Source of the DNA: Massilia soli
GTDB taxonomy: Bacteria > Pseudomonadota > Gammaproteobacteria > Burkholderiales > Burkholderiaceae_D
Assembly (NCBI RefSeq): GCF_016809835.1
Contig: NZ_JAFBIL020000005.1
Coordinates: forward strand, 372,001 to 436,000
Reading direction: 5' to 3'
DNA length: 64,000 bases
The translations under genes were made by a program, and so were the position numbers. Positions 8,370 through 15,497 of this stretch are shown one piece after another. Each line of letters begins with the position of its first letter. Positions within the stretch are counted from its first letter, which is position 1. The notes beneath the pieces are model-generated. The model was not told the DNA's origin and made no database searches. It was given only the letters and a program-made list of their open reading frames with translations.

Positions 8370-8987
8370 TTAGAAGCGATAGCCGACGCCGATCGATGCA
8401 AGCATTGGATCAACCTTGACTGCGCTGATCGTCGCACCGCCGGCCATGACATCACTGCGGATGTTCACACGCTTGATATCCAGGTTGACCGACCAGTTCT
8501 TGTCGATCTTGAAGTCAATGCCCGCCTGCAGTGCGAGACCGACGCTGTTGCTTTCGAGGTCGGCCGTACCGCCCAGCAGTCTGACGCTCGAGATACGCGT
8601 CAAGTTAACGCCGGCGCCGACATACGGGGAAAACTGGCTGCTAGGTACGAAGTGATATTGCGCGAGCAGTGTCGGCGGCAAATGCTTGAACGTACCGATC
8701 TCCTTACCGTCCAGATATACCGAATGCTTTTGCGGATAGGTCAGCACCAGTTCAGCCGCGATGTTCGGGCTAAAAAAATAGCTGATGTCCAACTCAGCGA
8801 TGGTGCGGCTCTCGACGCTGATGCGGTCAGAAGCGCCGGCGCCGGCGACAGGCGCCGATTTATCAGCCGGGTTCAGATGGGTGGCGCGCGCGCGTACCAG
8901 CCATGGGCTCTCCTCGGCATGAACAGGCGCTGCTACCAGTGCGACTCCAAGGGTTGCGAGGATTACTGCCAGGGCGTTGCTTTTCAT
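8370..8987 (-). CDS. ompW: OmpW-family outer-membrane protein
   Basis: 205 residues from the ATG with an AGGAAG ribosome site. It starts with a signal peptide (MKSNALAVILATLGVALVAAPVHA, cut after VHA), followed by WLVRARATHLNP, the typical mature OmpW start. The rest alternates as beta-strands of an eight-stranded barrel, ends in the C-terminal aromatic GVGYRF needed for Bam insertion, and includes LPPTLLAQYHF and PYVGAGVNLT, both conserved in the family. OmpW barrels pass small hydrophobic molecules across the outer membrane. A consensus FNR box lies upstream, in line with the known oxygen control of enterobacterial ompW. An earlier in-frame Met at 9047 is unlikely to be the start. Confidence 0.92.
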   Translation of the reverse strand: MKSNALAVILATLGVALVAAPVHAEESPWLVRARATHLNPADKSAPVAGAGASDRISVESRTIAELDISYFFSPNIAAELVLTYPQKHSVYLDGKEIGTFKHLPPTLLAQYHFVPSSQFSPYVGAGVNLTRISSVRLLGGTADLESNSVGLALQAGIDFKIDKNWSVNLDIKRVNIRSDVMAGGATISAVKVDPMLASIGVGYRF

Positions 8988-9052
8988 TTCTCTTCCTTCA
9001 TCAGTGGTTATAAGTCTTAGATGAAGGTTATTGATTCGGCTCAACAAAATCC

Positions 9053-9066
9053 TTGATATGAATCAA
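9053..9066. promoter_or_regulatory. FNR/ANR-type box upstream of ompW
   Basis: TTGATATGAATCAA matches the FNR consensus TTGAT-N4-ATCAA at all ten defined positions. Its centre is about 73 bases upstream of the ompW start codon. Placed at -41.5, it would set the transcription start near 9018 with an AT-rich -10 region around 9028-9035 on the minus strand, a class II activated layout. The inferred role is anaerobic or micro-oxic activation of ompW. Confidence 0.72.
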
Positions 9067-9195
9067 AAATCCGCTAGGGACAGCGAAAAGCGTATCATGT
9101 TAGAGCGAGGCGTCCACGCGCGCGCATCGAATACGCGTGACAATGCGTGCTTCGAACTGAAGCCGGGTGCTCGCTTTGGGAGTCCAACGGGCCGA

Positions 9196-9837
9196 TCAGG
9201 GCTTTTTCAGCTGGCCGATAACGCTCGCCACCTTGGTTGTGATCACGTCGACTGCCGGGCCATTCGCCCCGTGCGGCAAAATGACATCGGCGTGGCGCTT
9301 GGTCGGCTCGATGAACTGCTTGTGCATCGGGCGCACGGTCTCCAGATACTGGCCGACGACGCTTTCCACCGAGCGGCCGCGTTCGGTGGTATCGCGCTGC
9401 ATGCGGCGGATGAAGCGGACATCGGGCGCGGTGTCGACGAAGATCTTCAGCGACATCATCTTGCGCAGGTCGGCGTCGTAGAGGGCAAACAGTCCTTCGA
9501 TCACGATGACGGGGGCTGGTTTGACTGGAATGGTCTTGTTGGAACGGTTGTCGATCGTGAAGTCGTACTCCGGCATCTCGATCGCCTCGCCATTACGCAA
9601 GGCCTTCACGTGTTGCACCAGCAGCGGCCAGTCGAAGGCCTGCGGATGGTCGTAGTTCTGCTTGCGGCGCACTTCAGGGGTGAGATCGGACTGGTCGCAG
9701 TAGTAATCGTCCTGCATCACGACCGAGACCATTTCAGCGCCGAACGACGCTAGCACTTGCTGGGTCACCGTTGACTTGCCACTGCCGCTACCGCCAGCGA
9801 CACCAATGACAAACGGTTGGAAAGAAATCTTGTTCAT
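9196..9837 (-). CDS. udk: Uridine kinase
   Basis: 213 residues, the usual length. The P-loop GGSGSGKST spans 15-23. MQDDYYCDQSDL, then YDHPQAFDW and YDF are the substrate-binding motifs of uridine/cytidine kinases, and VIVIEGLFALYD is the conserved core beta-strand. It phosphorylates uridine and cytidine to the monophosphates with ATP or GTP in pyrimidine salvage, in the cytoplasm. It stands alone on the minus strand. Confidence 0.93.
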   Translation of the reverse strand: MNKISFQPFVIGVAGGSGSGKSTVTQQVLASFGAEMVSVVMQDDYYCDQSDLTPEVRRKQNYDHPQAFDWPLLVQHVKALRNGEAIEMPEYDFTIDNRSNKTIPVKPAPVIVIEGLFALYDADLRKMMSLKIFVDTAPDVRFIRRMQRDTTERGRSVESVVGQYLETVRPMHKQFIEPTKRHADVILPHGANGPAVDVITTKVASVIGQLKKP

Positions 9838-9992
9838 CCCCGAATGATACCGGAGCGGCGATCGAACGGACAGGGCCTGCTGCAGAAGCTGACCGTTTCA
9901 GGGTGCGTCTACGCAATCCTAGTGCTTGTCCGGTCAGATGACCTGGGTCAATGTGAGCGGTCAATGATCAGCTTGTATGCGAATGTCGGCAC

Positions 9993-10039
9993 TGACCCTG
10001 ATTTGTCTTGACCCTGATTTGTCCTGATTTGTCCTGATT
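9993..10039. repeat. Short tandem repeat of a CCTGATTTGTC unit
   Basis: TGACCCTGATTTGTC occurs at 9993-10007 and again at 10009-10023, followed directly by CCTGATTTGTC and CCTGATTG. The array lies in the 291-base gap between the divergent udk and BPSL0067-family genes. That gap holds no other recognisable feature apart from AT-rich promoter-like sequence around 10040-10080. Confidence 0.7.
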
Positions 10040-10128
10040 GCATTGCTGATTGGATTGCATTGTTTAAGCGCAGAGCAACATTTTTCGCATCCGGCAGAGT
10101 GGACGCTTGTCCCCAAACGGAGCAAATC

Positions 10129-10539
10129 GTGCCCTACGTCTACAAGCCCGTGGATCTCCTCAAACGTAAGCCCTGGGTCGATGGTGGCAACTGCGTTTCA
10201 CTAATCAAGAAATACGCCCCGGGCATCACGGGCGCATCGACCTTAGAATGGCGCGAAGGCGCTCGAGTTGTGGACTCACCCAAACTTGAACGTGGGACCG
10301 CGATAGCGACCTTCGTCAATGGTCGCTATCCGCGGCTAGGCGTAGGGAGAGGTAATCACGCCGCCTTTTTTCTCTGGCATGTCAGCGACGGTATCTACGT
10401 GATGGACCAGTTCGTAGCCGGCAATAGAAGGGAGCCGATCATCGATCAACGGCTGTTGAAGAAGCTCGGTAAGAACGCCGATGGGACCTTCGTCGATCCT
10501 AGCAACAATGCTGATGCCTTTTCGGTGATCGAGCGATGA
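10129..10539 (+). CDS. BPSL0067-family protein, candidate peptidoglycan amidase toxin
   Basis: 136 residues from a GTG with GGAG seven bases upstream, giving the family-typical start MPYVYKPVDLL. Cys22 in GGNCVSLIKKYA and His77 in GRGNHAAFF sit where the papain/NlpC-P60-like fold has its catalytic pair. The GTAIATFVNGRYP segment is also typical. BPSL0067-family proteins are linked in the literature to type VI secreted amidases (I recall similarity to the Tae2 group, not certain). No signal peptide is visible, in line with delivery by a secretion machine. The next gene overlaps it and encodes the usual partner. Confidence 0.72.
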   Translation: MPYVYKPVDLLKRKPWVDGGNCVSLIKKYAPGITGASTLEWREGARVVDSPKLERGTAIATFVNGRYPRLGVGRGNHAAFFLWHVSDGIYVMDQFVAGNRREPIIDQRLLKKLGKNADGTFVDPSNNADAFSVIER

Positions 10540-10937
10540 GGCGCTTATTGATTTGCGGCCTGCTCGCCGTCCCAATTCTTTCCTGGGCGCAGCAGGCCTC
10601 ATGCCCCCTTACTCTTGGCGAGGGCGCAGTTGACGTGAGAGCCCCAGCAGGATGGCAGGCCTCATCGTCGCTGGCGCACCTTGGCAGCGCTGGGATGACT
10701 AGGGGAAATCCGCGACGGCTCGGATATCTCGTGCCTGAAGCAACAAGGAATGCGAAGGGCGGCACCATCGATTCCTGGCGCTTCGCGAAGGGCGAGGAGA
10801 AGTGGCTTTGGTGCGGTTACGGCCGTGAGGTGATCCAGCTTGCAAAGCGTATGAACGATGCTGCAACTGAGTGCGAGATGACTGGAAAAGAAGAGCGGCC
10901 TGGCGTTTATGTCGAGATTACGTTGGTTTGCAAATGA
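10536..10937 (+). CDS. STY0301-family periplasmic protein, candidate immunity partner
   Basis: 133 residues with a signal peptide (MRRLLICGLLAVPILSWAQ) and a mature part with four Cys that could form disulfides (ASCPL, LWCGYG, TECEM, LVCK). The pattern APAGW...LGYLVPEATR...WLWCGYG is that of the STY0301 family. Its ATG overlaps the stop of the BPSL0067-family gene (ATGA). A cytoplasm-made amidase beside a secreted small protein is the classic effector-immunity order; the function as immunity protein is inferred. No vgrG, hcp or PAAR gene is nearby. Confidence 0.7.
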   Translation: MRRLLICGLLAVPILSWAQQASCPLTLGEGAVDVRAPAGWQASSSLAHLGSAGMTRGNPRRLGYLVPEATRNAKGGTIDSWRFAKGEEKWLWCGYGREVIQLAKRMNDAATECEMTGKEERPGVYVEITLVCK

Positions 10938-11240
10938 TCAGCCATCAGTTGTACAGTCCCTCTGCTTCTCCACGCGTGGCTCATGATCATCTTGGATGCA
11001 GCTCTGTTCCAAGCCGTGGAACATGAACCTCGGTGGCTCTGCAGGCATCCATGCGTTCGGACATGGGAGCAATCCCAAGAGTTGGGCAAGAGCCCGAAGC
11101 TGCGCGTGATGCCCAGCATGCGCGAAAGAAGCGTTTAATACGACGATTCCAAGAGTTGGCGGAAATCCGGATGCCTACCGGATATCATGACCCAGAATTG
11201 AAATAGGCCAGCGCTCTGGCTGGCCTAAGTCTTTGATTCT
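10938..11240. other. Intergenic stretch left of the prophage, with one possible small gene
   Basis: About 300 bases lie between the STY0301-family gene and attL. The only open frame worth naming is 11051-11206 (+), 51 codons. It is Arg/Glu-rich and ends RRFQELAEIRMPTGYHDPELK with a TAG just before the tRNA terminator hairpin. It has no clear ribosome site, so it may be the tail of a decayed gene. Nothing else is recognised here. Confidence 0.35.
11206..11225 (-). terminator. Original host terminator of tRNA-Pro, stranded at the left prophage end
   Basis: GGCCAGC (11206-11212) pairs with GCTGGCC (11219-11225). Read on the minus strand it lies just downstream of the tRNA 3' part in attL. The same hairpin with a changed loop is present beyond attR at 53381-53400. 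Confidence 0.6.
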
Positions 11241-11289
11241 ATTGGTCGGGGCGAGAAGATTCGAACTTCCGACCCCTTGCACCCCATGC
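11241..11289. other. attL (49-bp core, 3' part of tRNA-Pro)
   Basis: Identical over 49 bases to attR at 53416-53464. It begins ATTGGTCGGGGCGAGAAGAT and ends CACCCCATGC. It contains the tRNA-Pro sequence from the anticodon region to CCA (minus strand) without the 5' half, so this copy is the tRNA end displaced by integration. Confidence 0.92.
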
Positions 11290-11469
11290 GCTTATTCTCT
11301 TGTTCGCATTTGTTCGATAATGTTCGAGATGAGTAAAAATTCCTTTACCTATCAGACACATGCGCAATTTTCTTGTGCGTATCTGTTCCGTCTTGTACAC
11401 TCGAATCCACTGAAAACTTCTTACCAACTTCTTACCAGCTCTCTCCCCGACCCCGTCTACAGACTCCTT

Positions 11470-12927
11470 ATGGCTGCGCAAAAGCTAACCGCAACAAAGA
11501 TTGAAAAACATCGACCAGCGAAGAACGATGAGAATTTGTCGGACGGGAATGGCCTCTCAATTCGATTTCGCCGAGGTGCAGCCGGCGGCTTTTCGCGCAC
11601 CTGGATGTACACGTATAAAGCTGGGACGAAGTCCGTCTACATGACTCTTGGCGAGCACGGCTCAGTCCTGCCCGACCTGGCTTTGCGGGCTTACAAGCTG
11701 CCGCCGGGTTCGCATCTCACGCTCGAACACGCTCGGAGGATGGCTGGCGAAATCTCGGGATGGAGAAAGCGCGGCCTCGAACCAAAGCTCGTGCTTTCCG
11801 GGGAAGCGGAGCGTCAACAATTGGAGGCAGCGGAATTGACTGCGGCCGCCGCCGCAGCGGAGCTGCAAAATGCCAACGACAACCTAGCCGTCAAAGACAT
11901 GTTCGACGCCTGGCTGAGGGATGGGGTGCGCCGCAAGGATGGTAACGCCGAGCTGCGCCGCTCTTTCGCTGCCGACGTGCTGCCCAAGATCGGAGCGGTC
12001 AAGATCAAAGACGTGTCCGAGCACGACCTCCGCGGCGTGCTTCGGGCAATGGTGGCGCGCGGTGTGAACCGGGCGGCGGTAATGGTCCGGAACAGCCTCA
12101 CGCAGATGTTCGCTTGGGCGGAGAAGCGGCAGCCGTGGCGCAAGCTCCTGATCGACGGAAATCCGATGGACTTGATCGAGATCGACAAGATCGTCGCGCC
12201 CGAGTACGACTTAGATAACCAGCGGGATCGCATCCTCAGCCCTGCCGAGATCGTGGAGCTGAGAGACATCTTCGCGCGCATGAGGGCTGAATATGAGGCA
12301 GCGCCTGATCGACGGAAGACGCAGCAGCCAGTGGAGCAAATTACCGAATGCGCGGTCTGGATAATGCTCTCCACGCTGTGCCGAGTTGGAGAGCTGTCCA
12401 TGTCGCGGTGGGAGCATGTCGACCTGGAAGCCGGAAAATGGTTCATACCAAAAGCGAACGTGAAGGATAACGTCGCTGACTTGACCGTGTACCTGTCGCA
12501 CTTCGCGCTCGATCAATTCAAACGGCTGCACTCAGTCACCGGCAATACCGACTGGTGCTTTCCTGGTCGTGGCGCGAAGAATCATATGGACGTCAAGTCG
12601 ATCAGCAAGCAGGTGGGCGATCGTCAAGCGAGGTTCAAGAAATCCAAGGATGGAAGTCCCCGAAAGCCGATGGCGAACCGCCGGCACGACAACACGCTCG
12701 TGCTGGGCAATGGAAAGACCGGTGCGTGGACGCCGCACGATCTGCGTCGCACAGGCGCGACGATGATGCAGAGCCTCGGCGTTTCGCTTGAACTGATCGA
12801 CCGTTGCCAGAATCACGTTCTGGCTGGCAGCAAAGTGCGGCGGCATTACATGCACCATGACTATGCCCAAGAGAAGCAGGAGGCATGGCACGCACTGGGT
12901 TCGCGACTTACGGAAATACTTTCCTAA
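11470..12927 (+). CDS. int: Tyrosine integrase, P4-like
   Basis: 485 residues. The N-terminal domain (LTATKIEKHRPAKNDENLSDG) is of the DUF4102 arm-binding type. A core-binding domain lies around 135-235, and the catalytic domain has Arg305 (LCRVGEL), His423 and Arg426 (HDLRR), His449 (QNHVL) and the nucleophile Tyr460 (RRHYMHH). It catalyses site-specific recombination at the tRNA-Pro att site. The frame is open back into attL, but the ATG at 11470 gives the normal N-terminus. It lies 180 bases inside attL and points into the prophage. In the circular form it would lie downstream of the excisionase-like gene. Confidence 0.93.
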   Translation: MAAQKLTATKIEKHRPAKNDENLSDGNGLSIRFRRGAAGGFSRTWMYTYKAGTKSVYMTLGEHGSVLPDLALRAYKLPPGSHLTLEHARRMAGEISGWRKRGLEPKLVLSGEAERQQLEAAELTAAAAAAELQNANDNLAVKDMFDAWLRDGVRRKDGNAELRRSFAADVLPKIGAVKIKDVSEHDLRGVLRAMVARGVNRAAVMVRNSLTQMFAWAEKRQPWRKLLIDGNPMDLIEIDKIVAPEYDLDNQRDRILSPAEIVELRDIFARMRAEYEAAPDRRKTQQPVEQITECAVWIMLSTLCRVGELSMSRWEHVDLEAGKWFIPKANVKDNVADLTVYLSHFALDQFKRLHSVTGNTDWCFPGRGAKNHMDVKSISKQVGDRQARFKKSKDGSPRKPMANRRHDNTLVLGNGKTGAWTPHDLRRTGATMMQSLGVSLELIDRCQNHVLAGSKVRRHYMHHDYAQEKQEAWHALGSRLTEILS

Positions 12928-13015
12928 GCACAGTATCTTAGACGACAAACCTTACAGGGCGCCGGTAGCTAACGCTAGCGGGGCCAACTACGCTGCGAAA
13001 GTAAGAATCCCTCGC

Positions 13016-13030
13016 ATAATAGGGTATTAT
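13016..13030. promoter_or_regulatory. Perfect ATAATA-GGG-TATTAT inverted repeat before the lipoprotein gene
   Basis: This 15-bp AT-rich palindrome lies 36 bases upstream of the lipoprotein start codon. It could be an operator or serve as the -10 region of the promoter. No regulator can be assigned. Confidence 0.35.
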
Positions 13031-13066
13031 TGCCTCAGTGCAATTAATTGATGATAAAGGGGAAAT

Positions 13067-13597
13067 ATGCATACTTTCAGGTTTCACAAAACCGCAATCG
13101 GGTTGGCGGCTGTAGCACTCGTTTTAGGCGGATGCGCAAGCGATCGTCACAGTAACGATACCGCTCGCTATCTTGGTTTTAGCGAGAAAGTTTCCCAAGG
13201 GACCAAATTAATCTATTCCGGAGCGAACCTTACCGAGCACACTCGGTTGATCGCTAAAGCAGAGCTCCGTGGATCGAGGCTAGTAACGGAATCGATGGTG
13301 ACTACGGTCGAACTTGCAGGGTTCAAAAGCGCGATCCTTCGGCGTGATATGTCCTCAGGCGGTTTTGATGGCAACATCGGCCGCGAAGTCGAATTGACAT
13401 TCAGTATCCAGCCTTGTCGCGAAGTTTCCGTTCAAGACAAAGTGCTGACTTGCGCTGATCGCACGGCAGCGCCACCCATCTATATAGCTAGAAGGATTGC
13501 GTTGATTGGAGGGCGCCACATAACTGTCGAGCTCCCCGAAGGAGTGAAGTGGACCTATCAAGTGCTCGATCAGAAATCGCCCTTCCTACTGCAATGA
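13067..13597 (+). CDS. Prophage-encoded lipoprotein, unknown function
   Basis: 176 residues with an N-terminal signal and lipobox LVLGGC followed by ASDRHS, so the mature protein starts at a lipid-modified Cys. Position +2 is Ala, not Asp, favouring the outer membrane. The mature part is mixed beta-type with a Cys pair (QPCREV, LTCADR). AAGGGGAAAT precedes the ATG. The sequence is AT-richer than the structural genes. A lone lipoprotein transcribed apart from the late operon, next to int, is typical of lysogenic-conversion genes such as superinfection exclusion; this role is inferred from position only. Confidence 0.7.
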   Translation: MHTFRFHKTAIGLAAVALVLGGCASDRHSNDTARYLGFSEKVSQGTKLIYSGANLTEHTRLIAKAELRGSRLVTESMVTTVELAGFKSAILRRDMSSGGFDGNIGREVELTFSIQPCREVSVQDKVLTCADRTAAPPIYIARRIALIGGRHITVELPEGVKWTYQVLDQKSPFLLQ

Positions 13598-13729
13598 GGG
13601 TGTGAACAAGCAAAACGTTGCGCAGCGCTCGCCTATCGAGCGCTGTAAAAACGCCATGACTGGGCACTGTCGCCTGGAATCCTCGGATGCTCAATCTGCG
13701 GCAAGGTGCAAGCGGAGTGAGAGGTCGCC

Positions 13730-13842
13730 GCTGCTTGCCAGACAAAGTCGAGGCGGCATATCGGCGTGGAGACTTACTGGAGAAGCGAAAGGTTTTAATG
13801 CAGACGTGGTCGGATTTCTTGGGAGGTGCCAGCAATGCATGA
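13730..13842 (+). pseudogene. C-terminal fragment of a P4-type integrase
   Basis: The frame read to the TGA at 13840-13842 gives LPDKVEAAYRRGDLLEKR then KVLMQTWSDFLGG. This is the last block of P4-type tyrosine integrases, where the Tyr of AYRRGDL is the catalytic nucleophile and the tail EKRxxLMxxWxxFL is conserved. No upstream catalytic domain remains in any frame between 13598 and 13730. The fragment differs from the C-terminus of the intact integrase at 11470-12927, so it derives from another element. Confidence 0.6.
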
Positions 13843-14063
13843 AGATAAGCCACTTCGCGAGTTGCCATCGAGCGGCGATGCGCGCCAGGCGGGACTGGTT
13901 GGCAACCGGGCAAAGACGGTGCGCGGCATTATTCCATTTTTCGCCCGCAACGCTCTAGCGCAAGGTAAAAGCTGGTGAGTTCCCGAAGCCAGTTAAGCTA
14001 TCGGTGAATGTTACGGCCTGGCGCGTCGAAGAAATCAGGGAGTAAATGGCGACAAGGGAGTAG
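13835..14063 (+). pseudogene. Decayed AlpA-family regulator
   Basis: An ATG with GGGAGG upstream overlaps the end of the integrase fragment. The frame reads MHEDKPLRELPSSG...GNRAKTVRGIIPF. After a run of five T (13937-13941), the family sequence continues in the next frame as SPATL, stop, RKVKAGEFPKPVKLS, then TAWRVEEIRE, stop, MATRE. This is a typical AlpA helix-turn-helix body with three lesions: a 1-base insertion in the T run, TAG at 13956-13958 where Tyr is expected, and TAA at 14043-14045 where Trp is usual. AlpA proteins regulate integrase genes of P4-like islands, so this and the preceding fragment form one dead module. Confidence 0.6.
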
Positions 14064-14391
14064 AGGTCTTGGCACATCCGCTGTTTTTTTGAAAACCATG
14101 CTGATGCATTGTCGTGTTCTCCAATGATATCTCTTGTGTTTAGTGGAATGTACGTGAGAGCCGACATTCTCGTCCACAGCCGCCCCCCCCGAACCACGAC
14201 TGTGCCATACCGAGAAGCCCAAATTGCTCCCCATATTTAAGTAAGATCAAACAAACCGCCGTGCCAAGCGCCTATGATGAAGGTGTGAGCGGTAGAGGTA
14301 CGGCTGCATAGCGATCAGTCGCAACGGTGCGGTTTACGTAAGAGGCTGCCTTTTGCATGGGAGACAATTTTGGTGCTAAACTTCGCTCACT
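14064..14391. other. Non-coding stretch without recognised features
   Basis: 328 AT-rich bases between the AlpA remnant and the next small gene. They include a run of eight C at 14183-14190. Minus-strand frames here are short and lack ribosome sites. It presumably carries the promoter of the following two-gene unit, but no clear -35/-10 pair stands out. Confidence 0.5.
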
Positions 14392-14673
14392 ATGCCAATC
14401 TTCCTGACCGTCCCACTCTCAACCCCTGCAGCCAACCTCGACAGCGCGGTACAGCAACACATTGTGACCACGCAACGATATCAACTTCCTGGCGGGCATG
14501 GTTGGCTAATCCACTTTCAAGGAACGACGGTCGAACTCTCGGAAAAGTTAACGATAACTGGCGGACTGAGCAATCCTCTGCTGCCGTCCGTACTGGTAAC
14601 GCTCGTGTCTTCCTACTACGGCCGGGCTCCGACGGACATGTGGGAATGGATTCAGACGAGAGTTGCGACATGA
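14392..14673 (+). CDS. Small hypothetical protein, first of a coupled pair
   Basis: 93 residues, MPIFLTVPLSTPAANLDSAV to TDMWEWIQTRVAT. It looks like a compact alpha/beta domain with several aromatic residues and no signal or membrane segment. The stop overlaps the next ATG (ATGA), so the two products are made together. The family is not recognised. A soluble protein coupled to a membrane-anchored coiled-coil protein, in the accessory region near int, would suit a phage-exclusion or regulatory pair, but nothing in the sequence proves this. Confidence 0.6.
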   Translation: MPIFLTVPLSTPAANLDSAVQQHIVTTQRYQLPGGHGWLIHFQGTTVELSEKLTITGGLSNPLLPSVLVTLVSSYYGRAPTDMWEWIQTRVAT

Positions 14674-15071
14674 ATACCCGACAGAGAGCGCAAGCTGTCA
14701 CTCCGGATAGCGCCCCTCCGCCAGTCCAGACAATACCGCCGTCCATTGGATATGGACATCCCGATCACAACTTTGTCACTGGATTGATGGAAATCCAGAA
14801 GCAATTGGGAGAGATCAATGCGACGCTTGTAACGCTCACAAAGACGGTGGATAGTACGAAGGCGAAAGTTGAACTGCTCAACGAATGGCGCCACAAGATT
14901 GCTGGTGGAATCGTTGTGCTCGGGGTCGTTTGCACATTGATCGGCGTCGGAATTACAAAGTTTTCGAGCTACTTCGAGTTCAAGTCTCCAGAGACGAAAA
15001 CGTCAGCTGTCGCACCCGGATTACCGGTTGAGCAGGCAAATTCAGGCACGGGACGACCAGGTCCGAAATGA
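14670..15071 (+). CDS. Membrane-anchored coiled-coil protein, second of a coupled pair
   Basis: 133 residues. A proline-rich N-terminus (APPPVQTIPPS) leads to an amphipathic coiled-coil (about 40-72, LMEIQKQLGEINATLVTLTK) and a single membrane helix (about 76-95, IAGGIVVLGVVCTLIGVGI). A short polar tail follows. The heptad pattern suggests oligomers at the inner membrane. The start overlaps the stop of the preceding gene. It is not a typical holin because it has one membrane segment and lies away from the lysis cassette on the opposite strand. Unknown function. Confidence 0.65.
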   Translation: MNTRQRAQAVTPDSAPPPVQTIPPSIGYGHPDHNFVTGLMEIQKQLGEINATLVTLTKTVDSTKAKVELLNEWRHKIAGGIVVLGVVCTLIGVGITKFSSYFEFKSPETKTSAVAPGLPVEQANSGTGRPGPK

Positions 15072-15096
15072 GGTTTGTTCGTGGGGTCACGGACAG

Positions 15097-15297
15097 CTAC
15101 AGCCTATGCGACATGCGAGCCAGCTCGGCCGGATGATCCGCCATGACCTGAACCGCCCATTCCTGCTTCTCGACACGCAAGTCGGGATCGTTCTGATCGC
15201 CAATGCGCTCAAAGCCCTGGAAGAGCATTTTGTCGCCGCGGATCATGACGACCTTCGCATGCCACATTAGTGGTAACGGCGTCGTCACCGGGTCCAT
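15097..15297 (-). CDS. Possible small phage protein (uncertain)
   Basis: A 66-residue frame starting MDPVTTPLPLMWHAK, with AAGG seven bases upstream, and ending AELARMSHRL. It overlaps by 89 bases a longer minus frame (15209-15478) whose end reads ILLIENVPVMKVHGPGDD. The two read smoothly into each other, which may mean one gene with a frameshift near 15285. The region 15072-15497 otherwise holds only the intergenic space before the next rightward gene. Function unknown. Confidence 0.4.
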   Translation of the reverse strand: MDPVTTPLPLMWHAKVVMIRGDKMLFQGFERIGDQNDPDLRVEKQEWAVQVMADHPAELARMSHRL

Positions 15298-15497
15298 GCA
15301 CCTTCATCACTGGGACGTTCTCGATCAGCAAGATAGTGACGTGGCCGACGATGCCCTCATCCGCAGCGATCTCATGGTCGCTTTTGCGCTCGCCTTGGCG
15401 GCGGAGGCGTTTGACTTTACTGTACATCGCAAAAGTATAACCGGACATACCACGGCGTTGCCCAGTAAAATATACCATCTGAACTTGCGGGAACTAT

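Noticed and set aside
7953-9020. A 355-codon plus-strand frame
   Set aside because: It overlaps the OmpW gene and two small minus-strand genes antisense; no start site or domain supports it.
11243-11289. A second tRNA-Pro gene at the left prophage end
   Set aside because: Only the 3' part from the anticodon region to CCA is present; acceptor 5' strand and D arm are missing. It is the attL duplicate.
13602-13958. A 118-codon plus-strand gene
   Set aside because: Its end is the frameshifted body of the AlpA remnant (SPATL then TAG) and its start has no ribosome site; it is better explained by decay.
14183-14190. Run of eight C as a phase-variation tract
   Set aside because: It lies in a non-coding stretch with no gene start or frame affected.
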